Source: QHXW01 sp041486185
GTDB taxonomy: Bacteria; Acidobacteriota; Terriglobia; Bryobacterales; Bryobacteraceae
DNA: 13,878 nt
Assembly: GCA_041486185.1 (NCBI GenBank)
Contig: JBGPKX010000138.1
Location: 1 to 13,878, forward strand
Reading direction: 5' to 3'
In this document: positions 5,510 through 12,276 of the stretch, one piece after another
Layout: each line of letters starts with the position of its first letter
Position numbering within the stretch: the stretch's first letter is position 1
Translations under genes and position numbers: made by a program
Notes under the pieces: generated by a model
Databases searched by the model: none
Told to the model about the DNA's origin: nothing
The model's input: the letters and a program-made list of their open reading frames with translations, nothing else

Positions 5510-7161
5510 CGCTCCTCCGAGGGCAGCGCGAAGACAAACAGGGTCGAGCCAGGTGGAAAATCCTCGGTTTCAGGCCAGAGTTGCGGCAGCAATCCGGCGA
5601 GCGCCGATCCCCAGCCCGAGGGTGTCGCCACGTACTGCTTTCCCTTCACCGAATACGTGATCGACGATCCGCGGTGTCCAGAGCCGGTGGGAAAGTTCCA
5701 GAGCTTCTTTCCGGTGAGGGCGTCGAGTGCAAAAAAGTTGCCTTCGGGATCTCCTGAAAAGACGAGGTCGCCGGCGGTCGAAAGCTGCGAGGCCAGCAGC
5801 GGATATTTCGAAGGATACGACCAGAACTTCTTGCCGGTCACGGGATCGTAGGCATCCAAATGCCCGCCGGCGGGGCCGTGCATCGGCTGGCGGAGCTGGA
5901 ATACTCCGCCGAAGAAGTTGAGGCCTTCTTTCGGCTCTTCCGGCGTGACGGTGACGGCCTGGCACCACTCGATGCCGGTCGTATAAAACCACTTTGTGTG
6001 CGGCGAGTAGGAGCCGTGGTTCCATTGCCGGCCACCGCCGATACTGGGACATATCAGCGATGTCTGGCCAACGGGCGGCTCGTTACGGCCGACGAGATTG
6101 CCTTTGGAGTCGACGCCCGTGATCCAAGTGATATTCTCGGCCACCGGCCACGCCGAGATGAACTCGCCATTGGTGCGATCGACAACGAACGCGTAGCCGC
6201 CTTTATTCACGTTGAGCAGCAGCTTGCGCGCGACGCCGTGCACCGGCGCGTCGAAAAGCACGCACTCGTAGGCAGCGTCGAAATCCCAGACGTCGTGCGG
6301 GACTTCCTGGAAATACCATTTCAGCTTCCCGGTATCGGGATCGAGCGCGATGATGCTGTCGGTGTAGAGATTGGTTCCCTTGCGCGCTTCGCCGTAGAAA
6401 TCCGCCGCGGCATTGCCGACTCCCCAGTAGACCAGGTTCAACTCGGGATCGTAGGAGCCAGTCAGCCAGGTCGAGCCGCCGCCGTGTTTCCAGCTATCGC
6501 CCGTCCAGGTTTCGTGGCCCTTCTCTCCGGGCGCGGGAATGGTCCAGAAGCGCCAGGCCTTACGGCCGGTGCTCACATCGAAGGCCGTGAGGTACCCGCG
6601 GTGCGCGGAATCTCCGCCGGTCACCCCGACGATGACTTTATCCTTGACGATGAGCGGCGCGCCGGTGATGTTGCAGCCGCACTGGCGCATATCTTCGACG
6701 TTGACGCGCCATTGTTCGCGGCCGGTCTTCTGATCGAGCGCGACGACATGATTATCGAGCGTGCCGAAGAAGACGCGGCCGGCGCTCACGGCAACGCCAC
6801 GTGTCCAAGGGCTGTAGATGATGCCGATCTCGCGCGGGTTCTGATAGAAGTAGTGCCAGATTTCCTTGCCGGATTCGGCGTCGATGGCGAAGACGCGGTT
6901 CCAGGAGGACGAGACATACATGACGCCATCGACCACGAGAGGCGTGGCGTTAAAGCCGCCATCGACCTTGCCAGTCTGGAAGGCCCAGGCAGCTTTCAGG
7001 CGGCCGACGTTCGAGCGGTTGATCTGATCGAGCGCGCTGTAGCGCCAGGCACTACGCTCGCCACCGTAGTGGGGCCAATCGTTTTGCGTGCTGCCATCCT
7101 GGGCAACAAGCGCACCGGCAAGAATGCCGGCGGCGCATGCCAACCATCCTAATCGGCTCAT
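5506..7161 (-). CDS. PQQ-dependent alcohol dehydrogenase (quinoprotein), lanthanide-type Asp pair
   Basis: The 551-residue protein has a signal peptide (to about residue 21) and the repeated W-motif blades of an eight-bladed quinoprotein. Active-site parts visible: GGGSTW (228-232), Asn250 in GVGNA (metal ligand), and PHDVWDFDA (288-296) with the catalytic Asp293 plus Asp295. An Asp two residues after the catalytic Asp is known in XoxF-type enzymes as a lanthanide ligand; calcium MxaF has Ala there. The Glu metal ligand of methanol dehydrogenase aligns with Asp184 (TGGDSAHRGY), a conservative change. The vicinal Cys-Cys that normally contacts PQQ is absent (IYSPWTRG, 115-122); the nearest Cys pair is C161/C163. 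The family oxidises alcohols or aldehydes in the periplasm; the substrate is unknown. It overlaps the DJ-1 gene upstream and the cytochrome gene downstream by 4 bases each (ATGA). Confidence 0.95.
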   Translation of the reverse strand: MSRLGWLACAAGILAGALVAQDGSTQNDWPHYGGERSAWRYSALDQINRSNVGRLKAAWAFQTGKVDGGFNATPLVVDGVMYVSSSWNRVFAIDAESGKEIWHYFYQNPREIGIIYSPWTRGVAVSAGRVFFGTLDNHVVALDQKTGREQWRVNVEDMRQCGCNITGAPLIVKDKVIVGVTGGDSAHRGYLTAFDVSTGRKAWRFWTIPAPGEKGHETWTGDSWKHGGGSTWLTGSYDPELNLVYWGVGNAAADFYGEARKGTNLYTDSIIALDPDTGKLKWYFQEVPHDVWDFDAAYECVLFDAPVHGVARKLLLNVNKGGYAFVVDRTNGEFISAWPVAENITWITGVDSKGNLVGRNEPPVGQTSLICPSIGGGRQWNHGSYSPHTKWFYTTGIEWCQAVTVTPEEPKEGLNFFGGVFQLRQPMHGPAGGHLDAYDPVTGKKFWSYPSKYPLLASQLSTAGDLVFSGDPEGNFFALDALTGKKLWNFPTGSGHRGSSITYSVKGKQYVATPSGWGSALAGLLPQLWPETEDFPPGSTLFVFALPSEER

Positions 7162-7697
7162 CTGGCGAGCGCCGGGACACCGGTAAGGACTTCCATGGAA
7201 GCGCGGCAGAAGGCGGGCAGGTCTTCGGGCTTGCGCGAGGTGACGAGATTGCCGTCGACGACCACTTCGGCGTCCTCGTATTTCGCGCCGGCGTGGATGA
7301 CGTCATCCTTTATGGCAAAGAAACAGGTGGCTCTGCGGCCTTTCAGCATGTCGGCCGAGCACAACACCCAGCCACCGTGACAGATGGCAGCCACGAGCTT
7401 GCCTTGCTTGTTCATCTCGTGCACGAACTGGTTCGCGGCGGAGTGGCGGCGGATGAGATCGGGAGCATAGCCGCCGGGGACGACCACGCCGTCAAAATCC
7501 GCGGCGCGGACTTCGTCGTACGACTTCTGGCTCTTGATGGGATAACCAAGTTTGCTGGTATACGTTTCGCCCGCCCTGGCACCGACGGTGACCACCTCCG
7601 CGCCGGCTTCCTGGAAGCGGAAATACGGATACCAGACTTCCATCTCCTGGTAAATGTTGTCCACTAAGACAGCGATACGTTTGCCCTTCAGTTCCAT
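7158..7697 (-). CDS. DJ-1/PfpI family protein (type 1 glutamine amidotransferase-like)
   Basis: The 179-residue protein matches the family length. The nucleophile elbow AAICHGG places Cys106 after a beta strand, with His107 beside it, and the conserved N-terminal acidic residue is in YQEMEV (Glu18 or Glu20). VVVPGGYAPD (71-80) is the conserved glycine-rich loop. Members act as intracellular proteases, glyoxalases or deglycases, or chaperones; those activities are debated and cannot be told apart here. No signal peptide is visible. The gene lies 12 bases after rpiB and its TGA overlaps the dehydrogenase ATG. A detoxifying role toward reactive aldehydes produced by the dehydrogenase would fit the coupling, but that is inference. 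Confidence 0.92.
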   Translation of the reverse strand: MELKGKRIAVLVDNIYQEMEVWYPYFRFQEAGAEVVTVGARAGETYTSKLGYPIKSQKSYDEVRAADFDGVVVPGGYAPDLIRRHSAANQFVHEMNKQGKLVAAICHGGWVLCSADMLKGRRATCFFAIKDDVIHAGAKYEDAEVVVDGNLVTSRKPEDLPAFCRASMEVLTGVPALAR

Positions 7698-7709
7698 AGC
7701 GACTCTATC

Positions 7710-8195
7710 TTATCGTGGGATGCGGCCCGTGGTGGCGCGCAGATCGAGGCCGAATTCGATTTCGAACTGCTCCACTTTGGCGACGCGCCGGCGGTGCCGC
7801 TCGAGGCCTGAAAACTCCGCTGCCAGGTAGGCGCGCACCAGCTCCCGGGCGAGCTCCGACCCGACCACGCGCGCGCCCAGGCACAGCACGTTCACGCCAT
7901 CGTCCTCCACTCCCTGGTGGGCGGAAAATGTATCGTGGCAGGTGGCGGCGCGAATGCCGCGGAACTTATTGGCGGCCACGCATGCGCCCGCGCCAGAGCC
8001 ACAGATCAAAACAGCGCGGCCGGCGCGGCTATCGCGCAGAGCTTCCGCCACGGCGCGGGCATAATCGGGGTAGTCGACGGCTTCGGTCGAATGCGTTCCC
8101 AGGTCTAATGGTTCGTGGCCGAGCTTGCGCACTTCATCGATGACACGTTCTTTGAGCGGAAACCCGGCATGGTCGGCTGCCACGGCAATTATCAT
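7710..8195 (-). CDS. rpiB: Ribose-5-phosphate isomerase B
   Basis: The 161-residue protein has the RpiB/LacAB layout: ADHAGFPLK (7-15), a LGTHS/DYPDYA block (32-46), LICGSGAG (63-70) with Cys65 of the family's active site, AANKFRGIRAATCHD (74-88) and NVLCLGARV (102-110). The enzyme interconverts ribose 5-phosphate and ribulose 5-phosphate in the pentose phosphate pathway; some relatives isomerise allose or galactose phosphates. ATG 8195 is chosen because family sequence begins there (MIIAVAADH); the frame is open to 8219 but those residues add nothing. It heads the minus-strand set DJ-1, PQQ dehydrogenase, cytochrome, and diverges from the esterase gene with 22 bp between start codons. Confidence 0.93.
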   Translation of the reverse strand: MIIAVAADHAGFPLKERVIDEVRKLGHEPLDLGTHSTEAVDYPDYARAVAEALRDSRAGRAVLICGSGAGACVAANKFRGIRAATCHDTFSAHQGVEDDGVNVLCLGARVVGSELARELVRAYLAAEFSGLERHRRRVAKVEQFEIEFGLDLRATTGRIPR

Positions 8196-8204
8196 GCGGT
8201 GTCT

Positions 8205-8211
8205 TATGATA
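8205..8211. promoter_or_regulatory. Candidate bidirectional -10 core TATGATA (rpiB / esterase)
   Basis: The plus strand reads TATGAT and the minus strand TATCAT from the same seven bases. Only 22 bp separate the two start codons (8195 and 8218). The box ends 7 bases before the esterase ATG and 10 bases before the rpiB ATG on the other strand, so both mRNAs would have leaders of only a few bases. Overlapping symmetric -10 boxes are a published cause of divergent transcription in bacteria. The -35 regions would lie inside the opposite genes. Confidence 0.4.
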
Positions 8212-8217
8212 GCGCAC

Positions 8218-10101
8218 ATGCGGGTATTACTTCTGCTGACTTTAACCCTTGCGCTGCGCGGCGGCGAGGCGTTGATTTTGGATGAGACCCATGAGAGCCA
8301 GGTCTTCCATGAGACGCGTCACTACCGCATTTTTCTTCCGCCGGAGTATGCGACGTCAGGCAAGCGCTATCCCGTCATCTACTGGTTTCACGGGTGGAGT
8401 GAGCGCTACAACAAACCCGTCGCCCGCGAACCGGAGCGCAATTACGACCAGGGGGACGGTGTGTATGGGGGTGACACCATCGGCCGCTTCGTGGGAGATC
8501 ACGATGTAATCGTCGTCAAATGGGATGGCTACAATCCGCGGGTCCCGGGCGAGGAATATCCGCGCCCGTACAACATCAGCCCGGTCGAAACCGATCGCCA
8601 GTTTCCGCTTTATTTTCCCGAGTTGGTCGCGTACATCGATGCGCATTATCGAACCATCGCTGATCGCGAGCACCGGGCCACGGCCGGGCTATCGATGGGC
8701 GGCTTCATGTCGTTCTGGGTCGCCGGAAAATATCCGCATCTGGTGGGGAGCGCCTCGAACTTCATGGGCTCCTCGGAATTCTTCGTGGGACCGCGCGGCT
8801 TTCCCGCCGAGTACCGTCATGAGGAAATGCACAACAACTACGACGGCGTGCGCACGCGCCTGGTGATGGGGACGCGCGATTTCATCCGCTTCTACCACGC
8901 GCGCATGAACGCGATCTGGAACGACACGCGCCCGTTTCACGAGACGGCGGAGTTCGATGCCGATCACGGCACGCCCCACATGGGCGAGACGCTTGCATTT
9001 CACATGCGCGCTTTCGCCAATCCCCTGCCGCGGCCCGCGGTCTGGAGCCACATCGAGGTATATCCGAACTTTCCGATCTGGGGATGGGAGGTGACTTCGG
9101 ATCGCCGCCAACCTGGATTGACCGTGCTCGAAGATGTCTCGCGCGCCGGTTTTCGTGCGAGCGTGCGCGCGTGGGTTCCTTCGGGTCGACTGCTCACCAA
9201 CGTGAAGCTGCAGATCACTTCGGACCGGTTGTATCGGCCCAACGAGCCGCAAACCATCACGATCGTTCGCACGCGCGATGGCAACCTGCTCCGTACCAGG
9301 CAGCGCGCGGATGCGGACGGCCGGCTGCACTTTGAGCTGGACGGCGACGACTATCAGGTGGGCGTGGGTAGGGGGCCTATTCTTGCACTGGGAGATTTTG
9401 CGGTCGAGGACGCGCCCTGGGTAGCCGATGGAAAGCCGGTGAGGGTACGCGTGCGCGTGTGGAATAAGGGCGATGCGGCTTCGCTGCCGATGACGCTGCG
9501 TTGGGAGACGCCGAATCCTGGCGTCACGATCGCCACGCCATCGAGAGATCTCCCGGCGATCGCGGCTGGAAAATCGCGCGACGTGAATGTGGGATTCACG
9601 GTGGAAGATCCTGCCCGCGAGATCGTGAGGCTGTTCGCGATAGCGGGCAGTGAGCGGTTGCCACTCGAGATCCAGACGTTTCCGTATGCCAAGCCGGCCG
9701 TGAACTTTCGTATCGCCGATGGCAAGGAGTTCACCATCTATCAGGAGGGAATCAAGCGCGTGCCCTTAACACTAGGCACGGGAAACGGCGATGGGCAGGC
9801 GAACGCCGGTGAGAAGCTGGCGATTCTGGTGCCGGATGCCGATGCTTGGCGCGCGGCGGAGCTATTCACCAACGACGAGTGTGTGGACCTTGCCGAGCGA
9901 ATCTCCGACGTATGGGGCGGCTACGATCACGTGGGCGCGTCGGCCAAGTATTCTCTTCCGCTGATCAAGCCGGGATGCCCCATGGGCCATATCGTGCGCA
10001 TGCTCGGGCGCGTGCAACTGCCTCATGCGCCGGATCACCGCGTAGAATACTTCACGGTCGAGTTCGCTGCCGGCGAGTCTCGTTCGTCCAAAGGGAAATG
10101 A
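8218..10101 (+). CDS. Exported esterase (alpha/beta hydrolase) with C-terminal Ig-like domains
   Basis: The 627-residue protein begins with a signal peptide (RVLLLLTLTLALRGGEA). The catalytic part resembles esterase D/feruloyl esterase enzymes: oxyanion region YWFHGWSE (55-62), nucleophile elbow GLSMGG with Ser159, probable acid Asp221 in MGTRD, and the His in DADHGTPHM (His250 or His254). From about residue 275 to the end there are beta-rich segments. One (about 390-490) reads like a CARDB/Ig-type domain (VRVRVRVWNKGDAAS), and the last part contains GTGNGDGQANAGE, a glycine/Asp loop. The modules could position the enzyme on a polymer or the cell surface; the substrate is unknown. ATG 8218 is preferred over in-frame ATGs at 8125 and 8206 because it starts the signal peptide and follows TATGAT by 7 bases. 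The 3' end overlaps the FG-GAP gene tail to tail. Confidence 0.88.
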   Translation: MRVLLLLTLTLALRGGEALILDETHESQVFHETRHYRIFLPPEYATSGKRYPVIYWFHGWSERYNKPVAREPERNYDQGDGVYGGDTIGRFVGDHDVIVVKWDGYNPRVPGEEYPRPYNISPVETDRQFPLYFPELVAYIDAHYRTIADREHRATAGLSMGGFMSFWVAGKYPHLVGSASNFMGSSEFFVGPRGFPAEYRHEEMHNNYDGVRTRLVMGTRDFIRFYHARMNAIWNDTRPFHETAEFDADHGTPHMGETLAFHMRAFANPLPRPAVWSHIEVYPNFPIWGWEVTSDRRQPGLTVLEDVSRAGFRASVRAWVPSGRLLTNVKLQITSDRLYRPNEPQTITIVRTRDGNLLRTRQRADADGRLHFELDGDDYQVGVGRGPILALGDFAVEDAPWVADGKPVRVRVRVWNKGDAASLPMTLRWETPNPGVTIATPSRDLPAIAAGKSRDVNVGFTVEDPAREIVRLFAIAGSERLPLEIQTFPYAKPAVNFRIADGKEFTIYQEGIKRVPLTLGTGNGDGQANAGEKLAILVPDADAWRAAELFTNDECVDLAERISDVWGGYDHVGASAKYSLPLIKPGCPMGHIVRMLGRVQLPHAPDHRVEYFTVEFAAGESRSSKGK

Positions 10102-11122
10102 GGCCTTTGCCGATCGTGAGGATGTCCGGGCGCCCGTCGCCATCCCAGTCGATGGCGTGAACTTGTCCGGCGGCGACGCCGGCCGCGATGGCGTGCGGCT
10201 CGAAGCTGCCGTTGCCTTCGTTATGGAAGACCAAGAGGCGGCCCCCGCCACGCGATTCGCCAACGACAAGATCAAGCCGGCCGTCACCGTCGAAATCCGC
10301 AACATCGAGAACGTGCGCGTGATCGAGCGCGAGTGAATCTCCGATGCGATGCTCGACCCACAATTGTTTCGGATCGGCGGGCTTTTCGAACCGTGCGAAG
10401 CGCGCGCCTGGCATCTCGCGCTGCATGGCGATCAACTCACGCGGGCCGAGCAGTGCCACCCGGAGCATGGCCGAGTGCGCTTCTTCATTCCAGAGTTCGA
10501 TGGCGAACAAGCGCCATGGCAGCTCGAAACTCTCGGGCGCGCGGATCCAGTAGTTGCCGCAGAGGATGTCGGGACGGCTATCGCCATCGACGTCGGCGAC
10601 AAGCAAGCCGCCCTGATCCGACGGCGTGTAGAAGGAGTAAATCTCGCGCATGGGCCAGCGGTCCCCGGCGCGCGGAGGAATTTCATAAAAACGGACCTGC
10701 GCGCGCCGGTGCACGACCAGAATTCCGCGACGGCCGAATAGCTCGGCAGGAAGTACGTCAGCGGTGTCGACACCCGTATCGATGATGCGCCTCGTCCAGC
10801 GCGGGGCTTCGAACCACACGAGCGCACGGCCCGGCGCGTCTTCATTGAGCACAATATCCGGCTGACCATCGCCATTCACATCCAGAATCACGCCGCCCTC
10901 GGCGAACGGACCTTGCGGCCCGAGTGCTACAACGCTCTTGCCCTCCGGGATACTCCACGTTTGCAGGCGGTCGCCCCACGTGATGAGTTTCCGATGGAAG
11001 ATGGCGCTGCCTGTGACGCGTTCCTCGCCCAGGTTTGCGATGTCGTGTCGGGCGAACTGCAAAGTCTGCGCGCCGGCGAGCAAGGAAAGCAGGGGGAGCA
11101 AGGGGGCAAAACGGGTTCGCAT
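10052..11122 (-). CDS. Exported FG-GAP/VCBS repeat protein (beta-propeller, integrin-like)
   Basis: The 356-residue protein has a signal peptide (MRTRFAPLLPLLSLLAGAQ). Four calcium-binding loops of the FG-GAP/VCBS type are visible: DVNGDGQPD (81-89), DVDGDSRPD (177-185), DFDGDGRLD (276-284) and DWDGDGRPD (325-333). Spacing suggests a beta-propeller with some degenerate blades lacking the loop, for example around residues 115-150 and 200-260. No enzymatic domain is attached. Such proteins usually bind ligands or carbohydrates outside the cell. The last 50 bases overlap the esterase gene on the opposite strand. The start (ATG 11122) is 22 bp from the predicted GTG start of the divergent SirB1-type gene, and TAGAAT lies 9 bases before it. 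Confidence 0.9.
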   Translation of the reverse strand: MRTRFAPLLPLLSLLAGAQTLQFARHDIANLGEERVTGSAIFHRKLITWGDRLQTWSIPEGKSVVALGPQGPFAEGGVILDVNGDGQPDIVLNEDAPGRALVWFEAPRWTRRIIDTGVDTADVLPAELFGRRGILVVHRRAQVRFYEIPPRAGDRWPMREIYSFYTPSDQGGLLVADVDGDSRPDILCGNYWIRAPESFELPWRLFAIELWNEEAHSAMLRVALLGPRELIAMQREMPGARFARFEKPADPKQLWVEHRIGDSLALDHAHVLDVADFDGDGRLDLVVGESRGGGRLLVFHNEGNGSFEPHAIAAGVAAGQVHAIDWDGDGRPDILTIGKGLISLWTNETRRQRTRP

Positions 11123-11130
11123 CGAAGTGC

Positions 11131-11137
11131 TATTCTA
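11131..11137. promoter_or_regulatory. Candidate bidirectional -10 core TATTCTA (FG-GAP / SirB1-type)
   Basis: The plus strand reads TATTCT (8 bases before GTG 11145) and the minus strand reads TAGAAT (9 bases before ATG 11122). The geometry matches the rpiB/esterase pair: 22 bp between start codons with a single TAnnnTA heptamer near the centre. The minus-strand box is the stronger match. This arrangement also supports GTG 11145 as the start of the plus-strand gene. Confidence 0.38.
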
Positions 11138-11144
11138 CGGCACG

Positions 11145-11963
11145 GTGGACCGACTTCTGGATTTGCTCACGGGCCAGGACGTAAGCGTGCCGCTCGATCG
11201 CGCCGCGCTCGACGTGGCCACGATCGAATTTCCCGAGCTGGATATTGGCGCGTTTGTCGCGGTGCTGGATGCGCACGCAAGCGAGCTGTGCCGGCGCCTG
11301 AGAGATTCGCGCGACGGGGTTGCGTACATCCATGAGGCCAATCAGTATCTGTTCGATGATTTGGGCTTTCGCGGCAATTCCAGCGATTACTACAATCCGC
11401 GCAACAGTTGCCTGAACGAAGTTCTCACCGCGCGTACCGGAATTCCCATCACGCTTTCGCTGGTATACATCGAGATTGCGCGGCGTCTGGGAAAGCCGGT
11501 GCAGGGTATCGGACTACCGGGCCACTTCATCGTTCGCTACGACGACGGGTTGTATTCCACGTTTATCGATCCGTTCCACGGGGGCAGGCTGCTCGAAGCC
11601 GAAGAGTGCTTCGCGCTGGCGCGGGACGTTGCGCACGTGGAGCTCGAGCCCGATCCAAAGTGGCTCGCGCCCGTCGGCAAGCGCGACATTCTCCTGCGGA
11701 TGCTGAGAAATCTGGGCGCGGCGTATGCAGCGCGCGGACTCACCTCGAAAGCCATCGATGTGCTCAGCCTGCTGATCCGCGCCAATCCCGATTCGGCCGA
11801 CGAGTACCGGCAGCGAGGCATTCTCGAAGTGCAGGCCGGCAGAATGATCGCGGCGAAGGAAGACTTGGCGAAATACCTGGAGCTTTCGCCGTCACCCGAA
11901 GAACGCGAGCGCGCCCAAGAGCGTATTCAGAAAATCCGTCACTGGCTGGCCTCGATGAATTAG
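11145..11963 (+). CDS. SirB1-type transglutaminase-like protein with C-terminal TPR
   Basis: From GTG 11145 the product has 272 residues. The N-terminal part (VPLDRAALDVATIEFPELD) matches the helical lead of the SirB1/transglutaminase-like family. The catalytic-type triad is in place: Cys89 in YNPRNSCLNEVL, His127 in LPGHFIVRYD and Asp142 in FIDPFHGG. The C-terminal third (about 170-265) forms tetratricopeptide-like helices (AYAARGLTSKAIDVL, YRQRGILEVQAGR, AKEDLAKYLEL). The biochemical role of the family is poorly defined, with or without real protease or transglutaminase activity. The frame is open upstream to 10938 inside the FG-GAP gene. GTG 11145 is preferred because family similarity begins there and TATTCT precedes it; GTG 11127 is the alternative. 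Confidence 0.85.
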   Translation: MDRLLDLLTGQDVSVPLDRAALDVATIEFPELDIGAFVAVLDAHASELCRRLRDSRDGVAYIHEANQYLFDDLGFRGNSSDYYNPRNSCLNEVLTARTGIPITLSLVYIEIARRLGKPVQGIGLPGHFIVRYDDGLYSTFIDPFHGGRLLEAEECFALARDVAHVELEPDPKWLAPVGKRDILLRMLRNLGAAYAARGLTSKAIDVLSLLIRANPDSADEYRQRGILEVQAGRMIAAKEDLAKYLELSPSPEERERAQERIQKIRHWLASMN

Positions 11964-11973
11964 CGACGGGCGT

Positions 11974-12004
11974 CTGCCGGCAGCCAGGAGTGCGCCTACG
12001 GCGC
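11974..12004. repeat. Two adjacent short palindromes at the broken end of the phospholipase gene
   Basis: CTGCCGGCAG (11974-11983) is a perfect 10-bp palindrome. GCGCC-TAC-GGCGC (11992-12004) is a hairpin with a 5-bp stem. They lie between the SirB1-type stop (11963) and the point near 12015 where phospholipase similarity stops. They could be a REP-like element or a weak terminator for the plus-strand gene; there is no T-run. Confidence 0.35.
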
Positions 12005-12015
12005 GGTGGCCACTT

Positions 12016-12273
12016 GACAAGATCGCTGAACAGCTTGCTGCCAAACGGATAATATCCCATGTCCTGGATGATGCAGCCGCCGTAGGCAAAACCGTGGGCC
12101 TTGCGCAAATCTTCCGGCGTCGCGCCAGGGAATCGGCGCAGCAGGAGCGGCACGATGGAACGTTCCCAGGCCGCGTCGATGACGGCCTCGTGGGTGAGCA
12201 CTGAATAGGCCGACGCCGGTCGACCGCAGGCCATCAACAGGACCAATGCGAGGCTGAGCCGGAAGGGCGTCAC
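12016..12273 (-). pseudogene. Truncated zinc-dependent phospholipase C family gene (N-terminal fragment)
   Basis: GTG 12273 starts a signal peptide (RLSLALVLLMACGRPASA) followed by YSVLTHEAVIDAAW with the family His, then AHGFAYGGCIIQDMGYYPFG with its Asp and FSDLV. This is the N-terminal section of zinc-dependent phospholipase C/S1-P1-like exported hydrolases, normally several hundred residues long. After residue 86 (codon 12018-12016) the sequence changes abruptly to Arg/Pro-rich nonsense that runs antisense through the SirB1-type gene to 11764, so the body of the gene has been lost. It starts 3 bases after the stop of the MetX-like gene and was probably its operon partner. The two short palindromes lie at the break. 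A functional 86-residue product is unlikely. Confidence 0.75.
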
Positions 12274-12276
12274 AAG

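Noticed and set aside
5860..7152. 430-residue plus-strand open frame opposite the PQQ dehydrogenase
   Set aside because: It is the exact antisense of a gene with clear quinoprotein motifs. The GC-rich codon bias keeps the opposite frame open, and no domain is recognisable.
8125..8217. Upstream extension of the esterase gene
   Set aside because: It overlaps the rpiB N-terminus antisense and would bury the signal peptide in the interior.
10938..11144. Upstream extension of the SirB1-type gene
   Set aside because: These codons are the antisense of the FG-GAP signal peptide and N-terminus. Family similarity begins at GTG 11145.
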